Source: Bacteroides cellulosilyticus
GTDB taxonomy: Bacteria > Bacteroidota > Bacteroidia > Bacteroidales > Bacteroidaceae
Direction: 5' to 3'
DNA: 64,000 nt
Assembly: GCF_020091405.1 (NCBI RefSeq)
Contig: NZ_CP081903.1
Span: forward strand, 3,100,501-3,164,500
How positions within the stretch are numbered: the first letter of the stretch is position 1; every line of letters starts with the position of its first letter. This document shows, piece by piece, positions 52,016 through 61,079 of this stretch. The position numbers and the translations under genes were made by a program. Under the pieces are notes generated by a model. It worked only from the letters and a program-made list of their open reading frames with translations, made no database searches and had not been told where the DNA came from.

Positions 52016-53215
52016 ATGAACCAGAAGACTATGATAAAAGGAAAAATACACTATGTAGGAGTAAATGACCGTAACAAGCACCTGTTTGAAGGCTTGTGGC
52101 CACTACCTTATGGAGTGTCTTATAACTCTTACCTGATAGACGACGAAACAGTGGCTTTGATTGATACGGTAGATGCTTGTTATTTCGAAGTATATCTTCG
52201 TAAAATAAAAAGTATTATTGGCGAACGTCCTATCCAGTATCTCATCATTAACCACATGGAGCCCGACCATTCCGGTTCGATCCGCCTCATTAAACAACAT
52301 TATCCCGATATTGTCATTGTCGGTAACAAGCAAACCTTCGGTATGATCGAAGGTTACTATGGTGTGACAGGCGAACAATACGTTGTAAAAGACGACGATT
52401 TCCTGGCATTGGGACATCACAAACTGCGTTTCTACCTGACACCGATGGTGCACTGGCCCGAAACTATGATGACTTTTGACGAAACGGAAGGTGTACTGTT
52501 CTCCGGCGATGGTTTCGGCTGTTTCGGTACGTTGGACGGTGGTTTCCTTGATACCCGTATCAATACGGATCGTTATTGGGATGAAATGGTGCGCTATTAC
52601 TCCAATATCGTTGGTAAATACGGTTCTCCGGTACAGAAGGCTTTGCAGAAATTGGGAGGATTGCACATCACGACCATCTGCTCTACCCATGGACCTGTTT
52701 GGACAGAGTATATAAGTAAAGTAATAGGCATTTACGATAAACTAAGTCGCTATGCTGCCGATGAAGGAGTGGTGATAGCTTACGGTTCCATGTATGGCCA
52801 TACAGAGCAAATGGCAGAAGCCATCGCAGCGGAACTATCTGCACAGGGCATCAAGAATATCGTGATGCACAACGTCAGCAAAAGCAATCCTTCCTATATC
52901 ATTGCAGATATCTTCAAATACCGTGGTCTGATTATTGGTAGTCCCACTTACAGCAATCAGATTTATCCGGATATCGAGTCCCTGCTTTCCAAAATACTGA
53001 TACGCGAAGTTAAAGGCCGCTATCTGGGTTACTTCGGATCGTTCACGTGGGCGGGTGCTGCGGTGAAGCGTATGGCTGAGTTTGCCGAGAAGAGCAAGTT
53101 TGAAATTATAGCCGACCCTGTAGAGATGAAGCAAGCGATGAAGGACATCACTTACGAACAATGCGAACACCTGGCACGTTCTATGGCTGAACGCCTGAAG
53201 AAGGACAGGGAATAG
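52016..53215 (+). CDS. Flavodiiron protein (A-type flavoprotein, O2/NO reductase)
   Basis: 399 residues, cytoplasmic. The N-terminal metallo-beta-lactamase domain binds the diiron site: HMEPDH supplies H80, E82, D84 and H85, with further ligands in MVHWPETM, FSGDGFG and CSTHGPVW. The C-terminal flavodoxin domain starts VVIAYGSMYGHTEQMAEAIAAEL (FMN phosphate loop, about 253-275). Such proteins reduce O2 to water or NO to N2O, protecting anaerobes. No rubredoxin domain is fused. Followed at 52 bp by nagB on the same strand, with which it may be co-transcribed. Confidence 0.95.
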   Translation: MNQKTMIKGKIHYVGVNDRNKHLFEGLWPLPYGVSYNSYLIDDETVALIDTVDACYFEVYLRKIKSIIGERPIQYLIINHMEPDHSGSIRLIKQHYPDIVIVGNKQTFGMIEGYYGVTGEQYVVKDDDFLALGHHKLRFYLTPMVHWPETMMTFDETEGVLFSGDGFGCFGTLDGGFLDTRINTDRYWDEMVRYYSNIVGKYGSPVQKALQKLGGLHITTICSTHGPVWTEYISKVIGIYDKLSRYAADEGVVIAYGSMYGHTEQMAEAIAAELSAQGIKNIVMHNVSKSNPSYIIADIFKYRGLIIGSPTYSNQIYPDIESLLSKILIREVKGRYLGYFGSFTWAGAAVKRMAEFAEKSKFEIIADPVEMKQAMKDITYEQCEHLARSMAERLKKDRE

Positions 53216-53267
53216 TAATTCTTGATAAGATACCCCTAATTTATTAACCTGATAAAAAACAATCACA

Positions 53268-54080
53268 ATGAGATTAATCATTCAACCGGATTATCAATCC
53301 GTATCCAAGTGGGCTGCCCATTACGTAGCCGCTAAAATTAAGGCCGCTAATCCGACGCCTGAAAAACCGTTTGTTCTGGGTTGCCCTACCGGTTCGTCAC
53401 CGCTCGGCATGTACAAGGAGTTGATAGACCTGAATAAGAAAGGAATTATTTCTTTCCAGAACGTGGTTACTTTTAATATGGATGAGTATGTGGGTCTGCC
53501 CAAAGAACATCCGGAAAGCTACTACTCTTTCATGTGGAACAACTTCTTCAACCATATCGACATCAAACCGGAGAATACCAATATCCTGAACGGGAATGCG
53601 GCCGACCTGGATGCTGAATGTGCCCGTTACGAAGAAAAAATCAAGTCTTACGGCGGTATCGACCTGTTTATGGGTGGTATTGGTCCTGACGGACACATTG
53701 CCTTCAATGAACCGGGTTCTTCTCTGTCTTCCCGCACACGTCAGAAGACCTTGACGACTGATACGATTATCGCCAATTCCCGTTTCTTTGACAATGATGT
53801 AAACAAAGTGCCCAAAACGGCATTGACTGTTGGTGTAGGTACAGTGCTTTCTGCCAAGGAAGTGATGATTATTGTGAACGGACATAATAAAGCTCGCGCG
53901 CTCTATCATGCAGTAGAAGGTTCTATCAATCAGATGTGGACCATCAGTGCTTTGCAGATGCATGAGAAGGGTATCATTGTAGCTGATGATGCAGCTACTT
54001 TTGAACTGAAAGTAGGCACATACCGCTATTTTAAAGATATAGAAGCTGACCATTTGGATCCGGCTTCTTTGCTGAAGTAA
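53268..54080 (+). CDS. nagB: Glucosamine-6-phosphate deaminase
   Basis: 270 residues, cytoplasmic. Catalytic residues match E. coli numbering exactly: Asp72 (NMDEYVG), Asp141, His143 and Glu148 ([12 protein letters not shown]). [16 protein letters not shown] is the phosphate-binding loop. It converts glucosamine-6-phosphate to fructose-6-phosphate and ammonia, the last step of amino-sugar and sialic-acid catabolism. It follows the flavodiiron gene and precedes an uncharacterised gene and a sialidase on the same strand. Confidence 0.97.
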   Translation: MRLIIQPDYQSVSKWAAHYVAAKIKAANPTPEKPFVLGCPTGSSPLGMYKELIDLNKKGIISFQNVVTFNMDEYVGLPKEHPESYYSFMWNNFFNHIDIKPENTNILNGNAADLDAECARYEEKIKSYGGIDLFMGGIGPDGHIAFNEPGSSLSSRTRQKTLTTDTIIANSRFFDNDVNKVPKTALTVGVGTVLSAKEVMIIVNGHNKARALYHAVEGSINQMWTISALQMHEKGIIVADDAATFELKVGTYRYFKDIEADHLDPASLLK

Positions 54081-54104
54081 ATATACGGCTTGTATAAAGG
54101 TAAT

Positions 54105-54150
54105 TTGCGCAGTTCGTTTCCACTAAGTAGGTGCGAAGCGGGCTGCGCAA
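54105..54150 (+). promoter_or_regulatory. Stable RNA hairpin between nagB and the 212-residue protein gene
   Basis: TTGCGCAG (54105-54112) pairs with CTGCGCAA (54143-54150); allowing G-U pairs the stem extends inward to 15 bp with TTCGTTT (54113-54119) and AAGCGGG (54136-54142). GGCTGCGC is at 54141-54148. The start codon at 54164 lies 14 nt after it. Confidence 0.55.
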
Positions 54151-54163
54151 TAAGTCGTTTTCT

Positions 54164-54802
54164 ATGAATGATATAGATTGCCCTTACGACGACCTGCTAT
54201 GCCATTCCCTTTCGCTGTTCCGTCAATTTCGATTGTACGATGATCGCATAGAAGAGGATAATGCTTTTAACTTTTTAAGGGAAGCGGAAAAAGTAGTCAG
54301 TGATACCAGAAATGGGATTTGTGCGGCTAAATTGGGATGTGTAATAGAATGTCTTGCCCACAGATTTTATATAGATGATGATACGGATGGAATATTGGAA
54401 GAGGTAGATACCTTTCTGATTAAATTTTGGAAAGGTTTGAAGCAACCTTCTCCGGAAGCATTTATTGCTTCCTTATGGATTGGAGAATATTTTCTGCTAC
54501 GCTTAAAGAACCCGAAATCCCGCCTTCATGGTCGCAGTAAAAAGATGGTCTCCAAAATCCTGTCATTTTTGGCTGATATGCTTCGGAAGCCGGAAAAACA
54601 AAAAGTACTCTGTCTTTCTTCTGTTGCTGTTTTTGAGGAAACAGTGGACTGGATTAAAGAAGTTTGTGATATGCATATTTGTGAAAAGCAAGTCGTGATT
54701 CTATTGGAGAGACTTTATCAACTTCAAGAAAAGGGGATGTTGGGGGGAGAAGCAGATGAAAAGAATTCTTTACGGCGGCAAATATGGGATTTTTATTATT
54801 GA
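54164..54802 (+). CDS. Uncharacterised protein, about 212 residues
   Basis: I do not recognise a family. From MNDIDCPYDDL the protein is acidic at first (DDRIEEDNAFNFLREAEKV), then mostly helical with a basic stretch (KNPKSRLHGRSKKMVSKI) and several Cys residues. It has no signal peptide or membrane helix, so it is cytoplasmic. I choose ATG 54164 over the GTG at 54131, which would add 11 residues lying inside a hairpin. It sits between nagB and the sialidase gene on the same strand; a link to amino-sugar use is possible but not shown. Confidence 0.65.
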   Translation: MNDIDCPYDDLLCHSLSLFRQFRLYDDRIEEDNAFNFLREAEKVVSDTRNGICAAKLGCVIECLAHRFYIDDDTDGILEEVDTFLIKFWKGLKQPSPEAFIASLWIGEYFLLRLKNPKSRLHGRSKKMVSKILSFLADMLRKPEKQKVLCLSSVAVFEETVDWIKEVCDMHICEKQVVILLERLYQLQEKGMLGGEADEKNSLRRQIWDFYY

Positions 54803-54806
54803 ATGT

Positions 54807-54814
54807 TATCTTTG
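54807..54814 (+). promoter_or_regulatory. Candidate -7 box for the sialidase gene
   Basis: TATCTTTG fits TAnnTTTG, 36 bp before the ATG at 54850. It begins just after the stop codon of the preceding gene, so the sialidase may be transcribed on its own. Confidence 0.5.
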
Positions 54815-54849
54815 TAACCAATAACACGCTATTAACTTGATCTAATATT

Positions 54850-56484
54850 ATGAAGAAGCCGGTAATTCTGTTTTTATTATTCTGTTTACTGTGTTCAGTT
54901 CCAGTTGTCCGTGCTGCGGATACAATTTTTGTTCGGGAGACACAGATTCCTGTTCTGATAGAAAGGGCGGATAATGTTTTGTTCTGTTTGCGCCTGGACG
55001 CAAAGGAGAGCAAAGTGTTGGATGAGATCGTTTTGGATTTTGGAAAGGATACGAACCTGTCCGCAATCCAGTCTGTGAAACTTTATTATAGTGGTACGGA
55101 AGCATTACAGGATAAGAGGAAGGGACGTTTTGCACCTGTAGAATACATTTCAAGTCATACGCCTGGGAAGACTCTGGCGGCTAACCCTTCTTATTCCATA
55201 CAAAAAGCGGAAGTTGCTAATCCGCAGAATCGTGTTGTTCTTGTCGCTAACCAGAAACTATTTCCCGGTATTAATTTCTTTTGGATTAGTTTGCGGATGA
55301 AGCCGGAAACTGCGTTGGATACTAAGGTAATGGCGGTTGTGACTTCCGCTACTCTGGATGGTAAGAAAGCACTTTTGGATATCGTCTCCCGGCAAGGTAT
55401 TGAGCATCGGATGGGAGTGGGCGTGCGCCATGCCGGTGATGACAATTCGGCGGCATATCGTATTCCGGGCTTGGTGACTACAAACAAAGGAACTTTATTG
55501 GGTGTATATGATGTGCGTTATAATAGCAGCGTCGATTTACAGGAACATATAGATATAGGGTTGAGCCGCAGCACAGATGGTGGGAAAACATGGGAAAAGA
55601 TGCGCCTGCCTCTGGCTTTTGGTGAAACGGCCGGATTGCCTTCGGCTCAAAATGGAGTGGGAGACCCTGCCATATTGGTAGATACGAAAACCAATAATGT
55701 GTGGATCGTTGCTGCCTGGACTCATGGCATGGGAAATCAGCGTGCCTGGTGGAGTTCGCATCCGGGGATGGATATAAACCACACTGCGCAGCTTGTTTTG
55801 GCGAAAAGTACAGATGATGGTAAAACATGGTCAGAGCCTATAAATATAACAGAGCAAGTGAAAGATCCTTCCTGGTATTTTCTGTTGCAAGGTCCCGGAC
55901 GGGGAATAACGATGGAGGATGGTACTTTGGTTTTTCCCACGCAGTTCATAGACTCCACCCGTGTGCCGAATGCAGGTATCATGTATAGCAAGGATAGAGG
56001 AAAAAGTTGGAGAATGCATAATTATGCCCGTACAAATACTACAGAAGCGCAGGTTGCTGAGGTTGAGCCGGGTGTACTGATGTTGAATATGCGTGATAAC
56101 CGGGGCGGTAGCCGTGCCGTAGCAATTACGAAAGATTTAGGTAAGTCATGGACCGAACATGAATCTTCACGCAAAGCATTGCAAGAACCGGTTTGTATGG
56201 CAAGTCTGATAAGTGTAAAAGCGAAAGATAATGTCTTGAATCGGGACTTGCTTATCTTCTCTAACCCCAATACAACGAAGGGGCGTCATGATATTACTAT
56301 AAAAATAAGTCTGGACGGTGGCATCACCTGGCTTCCGGAGCATCAGCTTTTGTTGGATGAGGGCAATAACTGGGGATACACTTGTCTCAGCATGATCGAT
56401 AAAGAAACTATTGGTATTCTTTATGAGAGCAGTGTAGCTCATATTACGTTTCAGGCAATAAAATTGAAAGATGTTGTGAATTAA
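54850..56484 (+). CDS. Exo-alpha-sialidase (GH33)
   Basis: 544 residues, signal peptide about 1-22 (ending VVRAADT). N-terminal beta domain (about 25-180, BNR-repeat neuraminidase N-terminal type) followed by the six-bladed GH33 propeller. SAAYRIPGLVTTNKGTLL is the RIP motif with the first arginine of the triad (about 203). Asp boxes: SRSTDGGKTW, AKSTDDGKTW, YSKDRGKSW, TKDLGKSW and SLDGGITW. Releases terminal sialic acid from host or dietary glycans. Its gene ends 5 bp from the end of the convergent AI-2E-family permease gene. Confidence 0.95.
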   Translation: MKKPVILFLLFCLLCSVPVVRAADTIFVRETQIPVLIERADNVLFCLRLDAKESKVLDEIVLDFGKDTNLSAIQSVKLYYSGTEALQDKRKGRFAPVEYISSHTPGKTLAANPSYSIQKAEVANPQNRVVLVANQKLFPGINFFWISLRMKPETALDTKVMAVVTSATLDGKKALLDIVSRQGIEHRMGVGVRHAGDDNSAAYRIPGLVTTNKGTLLGVYDVRYNSSVDLQEHIDIGLSRSTDGGKTWEKMRLPLAFGETAGLPSAQNGVGDPAILVDTKTNNVWIVAAWTHGMGNQRAWWSSHPGMDINHTAQLVLAKSTDDGKTWSEPINITEQVKDPSWYFLLQGPGRGITMEDGTLVFPTQFIDSTRVPNAGIMYSKDRGKSWRMHNYARTNTTEAQVAEVEPGVLMLNMRDNRGGSRAVAITKDLGKSWTEHESSRKALQEPVCMASLISVKAKDNVLNRDLLIFSNPNTTKGRHDITIKISLDGGITWLPEHQLLLDEGNNWGYTCLSMIDKETIGILYESSVAHITFQAIKLKDVVN

Positions 56485-56489
56485 TAGCC

Positions 56490-57500
56490 TTATTTCTTTC
56501 CATCCAGATATTCCCTCTTGAACATATCCACAAAAAGGAAGAACAGCGAGAGTAATAGCGGTCCGAAGATGACCCCCATAAAACCGAATAGAGAAAGACC
56601 GATGACGACTCCGAATATTGTGATAAGCGGATGTATATCGGCCATTTTCTTTTGCAGAATGAAACGTATCAGGTTGTCGAGCTGAGAGATGATCAGTGTT
56701 CCGAATATCGCTAACCCGATACCATTGAACCAGTCACCGGATAAGGCCATATAAACGGCAATCGGGAACCATACCAGTGCTGTACCTACCATGGGGATGA
56801 CCGTTGCAAGGCAGGTAAGGAATCCTGTAAGCAGAATGTCCGGTACATCAAAGAACCAGTAACCGATCATGGCTACTCCACCTTGTATGATTGCCAGCAA
56901 AGGAATACCGACAGCGTTGGAGTGGACAATCATCTTGATGTCGTGCACTACATGTTCTGTATTGGCTTCACTGAAAGGAAGTATTTCGCTGATGTATTTC
57001 TCCATCCTCTGTCCGCCTATCAGCATAAAGTAGAGCACGAATACCAGAACGAAAAGGTTGACCGCAAAACTACTGATACTGCCCATGACGAATTGCCCTA
57101 TGGCAGGAAGTGCGGAGATAATAAAGGAAGTGGTATCCTTGCCCAGTACGTCATAACCGGTTTTTTCCTTGATGATATTTGCTGCACTTTCAATCGGGGC
57201 AATGATACTCTGCGGATCCAGATTGATATCCTGCAATTTGCTGACTAATAACCAGACTGCCAGCGCCAAAGGAACCAGAAAGAAGAGGATGGCTTCGGTA
57301 GTAATAAGGGTTGCAGCCACACTTCGTTTCATCTTCCGTTTGTCGGTCAGATGTATCATCTGTCTTCTGACCAGGATATAGATGGTTAATGCACCTAATA
57401 AACCGCCCAGAAAGGGAGTAATTTGTAGGAACAGGATTATACCCAGCCCGATGATTATAGTGATTAGTGAATATTTCCAGTATTGTTCTTTTGTACTCAT
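56490..57500 (-). CDS. AI-2E-family transporter (PF01594)
   Basis: 336 residues from MSTKEQYWKYSLITI. I place the start at 57500, dropping 10 residues of a longer frame whose first part overlaps the upstream gap. Several membrane helices in the PF01594 arrangement (LITIIIGLGIILFLQITPFLGG, LVPLALAVWLLVSKL, FAVNLFVLVFVLYFMLIGG) and the conserved IQGGVAMIGYWFFDVPDILLTGF and VIPMVGTALVWFPIAV. The name comes from the E. coli TqsA example; many members are of unknown substrate. Follows the Sua5-type gene with a 51-bp gap on the same strand. Confidence 0.88.
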   Translation of the reverse strand: MSTKEQYWKYSLITIIIGLGIILFLQITPFLGGLLGALTIYILVRRQMIHLTDKRKMKRSVAATLITTEAILFFLVPLALAVWLLVSKLQDINLDPQSIIAPIESAANIIKEKTGYDVLGKDTTSFIISALPAIGQFVMGSISSFAVNLFVLVFVLYFMLIGGQRMEKYISEILPFSEANTEHVVHDIKMIVHSNAVGIPLLAIIQGGVAMIGYWFFDVPDILLTGFLTCLATVIPMVGTALVWFPIAVYMALSGDWFNGIGLAIFGTLIISQLDNLIRFILQKKMADIHPLITIFGVVIGLSLFGFMGVIFGPLLLSLFFLFVDMFKREYLDGKK

Positions 57501-57551
57501 ATCCTTTTTGCTGTTTTCTATAAGAAACAAACAAAGTGGGCATTTGGTTGG

Positions 57552-58166
57552 TTATCCTTCATTCAACCAGCCTTTTCCCTGACGGATAACTTCAATTTCT
57601 CCACTTGTGCAGTCTACAATGGTAGAAGATTCTGTACCACCGATGCCACCGTCAATAACCAGATCGACAAGGTCGCCGAATTTTTCATCAATCAATTCCG
57701 GATCGGTGCAGTATTCTATATCTTCGTGCGCTTCGTGAGGGAGAGTGGTAGTCATGATGGGAGCGTCCAGAATACGGGCTATTTCCTGGATAATGGCATT
57801 GTCGGGCATACGGATACCTACTTCTTTTCGATTACGGAAAATCTTTGGCAGGCGGGTAGTTCCGTTCAGGATGAAAGTGAAAGCACCGGGCAGGTTGCGT
57901 TTCATCAGTTTGAACGTATTGTTATCTACCTTTGCATATTCGCTGATACTACTTAAATCATAGCAAATAATGGAAAGGTTATTCTTGCGCGGATCTATCT
58001 CTTTGATACGGCAGATACGTTCGATGGCACGTTCTTTCAGCCCATGGCAACCAATGGCGTACATGGTATCAGTGGGATAGATGATGAGGCCACCGTCATT
58101 CAAAATATCCACTACCTGTTGCAGGTCTTGTGGATTATTGTTCTTTTCGTAAAGTTTCAGAAGCAT
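57552..58166 (-). CDS. L-threonylcarbamoyladenylate synthase-type protein (Sua5/YciO/YrdC)
   Basis: 204 residues, cytoplasmic. Features: the start LDVVDILNDGGLIIYPTDTMYAIG-like stretch (DILNDGGLIIYPTDTMYAIGC), ICRIKEIDPRKNNLSIICYDL, KRNLPGAFTFILNGT (K-R-x-x-P-G-x-x-T motif) and IGIRMPDNAI. YrdC-domain proteins make threonylcarbamoyl-AMP for t6A37 of tRNA. At this length and with a C-terminal RQGKGWLNEG it is nearer YciO, so it may be the paralogue rather than the essential enzyme. A good promoter lies at 58198-58229. Confidence 0.88.
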   Translation of the reverse strand: MLLKLYEKNNNPQDLQQVVDILNDGGLIIYPTDTMYAIGCHGLKERAIERICRIKEIDPRKNNLSIICYDLSSISEYAKVDNNTFKLMKRNLPGAFTFILNGTTRLPKIFRNRKEVGIRMPDNAIIQEIARILDAPIMTTTLPHEAHEDIEYCTDPELIDEKFGDLVDLVIDGGIGGTESSTIVDCTSGEIEVIRQGKGWLNEG

Positions 58167-58197
58167 AGGGCTGATAATTAGTCTATATATAATGACA

Positions 58198-58229
58198 CAA
58201 AAGTAGGGAATAAGTTTCTTATTCTCAAA
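58198..58229 (-). promoter_or_regulatory. Promoter of the Sua5/YciO-type gene
   Basis: Minus-strand TTTG (58226-58229), 20 bp, then TACTTTTG (58198-58205): complete Bacteroides promoter about 32 bp before the start codon. So this gene can be expressed without the upstream helicase gene. Confidence 0.85.
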
Positions 58230-58239
58230 TAAGTGTGGC

Positions 58240-60249
58240 TTATTTCTTGGATGATTTTTTTCGAAGTTCTTCTGCCAGTCGCCACTGCAATGCTGCCTCT
58301 ACTTCTTTTCCTGCCTGCATCAGGGCATCTCCGAAAAGTTCATGCGCTCCGGCATGCTCCGGTTTCAGGGTGGTGGCTTTGTCCAGATCAGCTATGGCGC
58401 CTTCGGTTTCTTGCTGTTTCAGACGTAATTTTCCCCGGTTGTAAACAGCTTTAAATTCAGCCGGACGTAGTTTGACGGCACGTGTCAGGCATTCTTCCGC
58501 TTCAAGATATCTGCCGTCATTGAAGAGGGTGATGCCTTTACGTATCCATGCATCCGTATATTCCGGATAAAGTTCCAGCGCTTTGTCGTAGTTGGCGATG
58601 GCGGCACGAGAGTCATGGGCAAGAGTAATGGACTCATTACCCATCAGATAATACTCACGTGCGTAGGCTTGCAACCGTTTCTGTTGCTCTGCCATTTGGG
58701 ATTTTAGTTGATCGTTGTTGTCTCGTAGCTTGTTGATAACACCTAACTTGCGACGGATGAGGCGTTGAATAACAGGCTTTTCTATGTCGTATCGGGAGTG
58801 TATAGCTTTAAAGAAATGGTTGAGGAAGACTTCAAAATCTCCTTTATCGAATGCTTTGGTTGCAGCAGCATATTCTACGTCAGCTTGCGCCTGTTTCAGG
58901 GCTCGGTCTATGGCCTGCCGGTTATTGAAACGTTCGGCAAAATTCACTATTTCCGGGCGTACAAAGATATCAGCCCGATTCACAGGTTTCTTTAGTTGAA
59001 TACCTTCCAGTGAGGTGCAGCGGCTGAGGGCGACGTACGCTTGTCCACCGGCAAATACACCGCCGGTGAAATCGATGACTACACGACTAAAGGTCAGTCC
59101 CTGACTTTTATGGACGGTGATAGCCCATGCTAATCGTACGGGAAACTGGGAGAAGGTGCCCAACACTTCTTCTTCAATTTCTTTTTTCTTTTCGTTGTAT
59201 TTATAGCGAATGTTTTTCCAATGCTCCGGTTTGACGTCACATTCTTTCCCATCATCAGTGATGACGTAGAGCGTTTCTTCTATCTCATCGAACCCACTTA
59301 CTACACCGATAGTGCCGTTTACCCAGCGGCGGTCGAAATCATTCTTGATAAATATGACCTGTGCACCCGGTTTCAGTACAAGTTCACGCGAAGTGGGCAG
59401 ACTGCTTTCGGGAAAGTCACCAGTGACTTCTCCCCGGAAGGTAACAGCGTCTCCGGGCAGTTCTGCCAGTTTCCGGTCATTGATATAATCTACGTTATCG
59501 CGACGCGTAGCGAGGGTGATATACATATCTTCCTCATTCTCTTCGATGTCGGTTCCGTAGCGGGTATTGAGTAGTTGCAGGTCAGCGGCACCGGCAGTAT
59601 TGCTGCGAATATGGTCCAGAACGCTGACAAAGACTTTGTCTGTTTGGCGATAGACCTTTTCAAGTTCAATGGAAACAAGGTCTATCTGGTTGAAAACCCT
59701 TGCAGAGAAAAAGTAAGGAGTAGGATAGAAGCGGTTCAGGATTTCCCGCTCATCGCCTTTCACTACAGGTTCGAGCTGGAAAACATCGCCTACTAACAAG
59801 AGTTGTTTCCCACCGAAAGGTTCGCGCAGGTTGCGTGAGTAGACACGCAGGATACGGTCTACGGCGTCAATAATATCTGCCCGTACCATGGAAATCTCAT
59901 CGATAATAATGAGTTCCAGTTCTTCCAGTAGTTTTCGTTGGGGTTTGGTGTATCTGAAGAATTCGTGAATGCGTCCGCGCTGCAAACTCAGATTCGGATC
60001 GTCGGGAAGCAAAGGATGAAACGGTAGTTTGAAAAAACTATGCAGGGTGCTGCCACCAGCATTGATGGCGGCGATACCGGTAGGCGCCAATACCACATGT
60101 TTCTTTTTTATATTCTCGCAGATATATCTCAGAAAGGTAGATTTACCCGTACCCGCCTTTCCGGTCAGAAACACGGACTGGCGGGTATATTGTATGAGAC
60201 TCAGAGCATCCTGGAACTCTTTGTTGTTGGTATCTACTGTTTGGGACAA
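58240..60249 (-). CDS. PIF1-like superfamily 1B DNA helicase with C-terminal TPRs
   Basis: 669 residues, cytoplasmic. Walker A FLTGKAGTGKSTFLRY (about 27-42), PIF1/RecD-like helicase motifs (LAPTGIAAINAGGSTLHSFF, LIIIDEISMVRADIIDAVD as Walker B, GDVFQLEPV, and WAITVHKSQGLTFSRVVID near 405). After a coiled linker (LRDNNDQLKSQMAEQQKRLQAY) the last 150 residues are about four tetratricopeptide repeats (AAIANYDKALELYPEYTDAW, YLEAEECLTRAVKLRPAEFK and so on). It is a 5'-3' DNA helicase with an added protein-binding tail. It starts 21 bp after the Cof-type phosphatase. Confidence 0.93.
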   Translation of the reverse strand: MSQTVDTNNKEFQDALSLIQYTRQSVFLTGKAGTGKSTFLRYICENIKKKHVVLAPTGIAAINAGGSTLHSFFKLPFHPLLPDDPNLSLQRGRIHEFFRYTKPQRKLLEELELIIIDEISMVRADIIDAVDRILRVYSRNLREPFGGKQLLLVGDVFQLEPVVKGDEREILNRFYPTPYFFSARVFNQIDLVSIELEKVYRQTDKVFVSVLDHIRSNTAGAADLQLLNTRYGTDIEENEEDMYITLATRRDNVDYINDRKLAELPGDAVTFRGEVTGDFPESSLPTSRELVLKPGAQVIFIKNDFDRRWVNGTIGVVSGFDEIEETLYVITDDGKECDVKPEHWKNIRYKYNEKKKEIEEEVLGTFSQFPVRLAWAITVHKSQGLTFSRVVIDFTGGVFAGGQAYVALSRCTSLEGIQLKKPVNRADIFVRPEIVNFAERFNNRQAIDRALKQAQADVEYAAATKAFDKGDFEVFLNHFFKAIHSRYDIEKPVIQRLIRRKLGVINKLRDNNDQLKSQMAEQQKRLQAYAREYYLMGNESITLAHDSRAAIANYDKALELYPEYTDAWIRKGITLFNDGRYLEAEECLTRAVKLRPAEFKAVYNRGKLRLKQQETEGAIADLDKATTLKPEHAGAHELFGDALMQAGKEVEAALQWRLAEELRKKSSKK

Positions 60250-60270
60250 AACTTTAAATATTAGAGAGGA

Positions 60271-61056
60271 CTATATAATGGAGAAATGTTTAAGTGCATT
60301 GGCTACTCCATCTTCATCAACCGAAGTTGTGATGTAATTGGCATGTTCCTTCACTTCATCCACGGCATTTCCCATAGCTACTCCAATGGCGGCATGGCGC
60401 AGCATACTTACATCGTTGCCGCCGTCGCCGAATGCCATTGTTTCTTCCAGGCGGATACCAAAGTGGTTGATGATTTCGTCAATGCCTTTCTGTTTGGTGT
60501 TTCCTTTGGCAGTGATGTCGGCAAAAGCAGGAAACCAGCGTCCGGCTTCGCAACCAGGCAATTGAGGAAGAATCACTTGCTCTTGTTCCAGTGTGATAAA
60601 CGGAGTCATCTGGAAAATCTCCTGTCCGATAGCTTCTTCGGGCGTCTTTTCCGGAATGATATCTACTTTCAGAAAGTCGTTGAATATCTTTTTCACCATT
60701 TCGTCCGGCTGGCAGACGCAGACGTCATGTTCGCTCACAAAGATACAGGGGAAATTCTGTTCGGAGGAGATGCGTGCCAATGTCTGTACGTCGGCAGCGG
60801 GAATCGCGCTCTTGTAAATCACTTCTTCACCTACGAAACAATATCCGCCGTTCATGGTTATATAACCGTCTATTAATCCGCGGTCCTGCAAGGCAGAAAG
60901 GTTGTTGATGATAACTGCGGGGCGTCCCGTAGCGATAAAAATCCGAATGCCTTTGGCTTTGGCAGCGGCGATGGCTTCGATGGTGGTTTGGGGAATAGCA
61001 TGGGTATTAAAACTCACTAAAGTGCCGTCGATGTCAAAAAACAGGGCTTTAATCAT
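60271..61056 (-). CDS. Cof-type HAD phosphatase
   Basis: 261 residues. Motif I FFDIDGTLVSF (two Asp), motif II IATGRP, Lys in KQKGIDEIINHFG, motif IV FGDGGNDVSMLRHAAIGVAMGNA. Cof-type HAD enzymes (YbiV, YidA) hydrolyse sugar phosphates and nucleotide-derived phosphates with broad range; the substrate here is not set. Transcribed before the PIF1-like gene, 21 bp apart, so probably one mRNA. Minus-strand -7 box at 61080-61087. Confidence 0.92.
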   Translation of the reverse strand: MIKALFFDIDGTLVSFNTHAIPQTTIEAIAAAKAKGIRIFIATGRPAVIINNLSALQDRGLIDGYITMNGGYCFVGEEVIYKSAIPAADVQTLARISSEQNFPCIFVSEHDVCVCQPDEMVKKIFNDFLKVDIIPEKTPEEAIGQEIFQMTPFITLEQEQVILPQLPGCEAGRWFPAFADITAKGNTKQKGIDEIINHFGIRLEETMAFGDGGNDVSMLRHAAIGVAMGNAVDEVKEHANYITTSVDEDGVANALKHFSII

Positions 61057-61079
61057 ATAATTTCTATTTTACTTGGATG

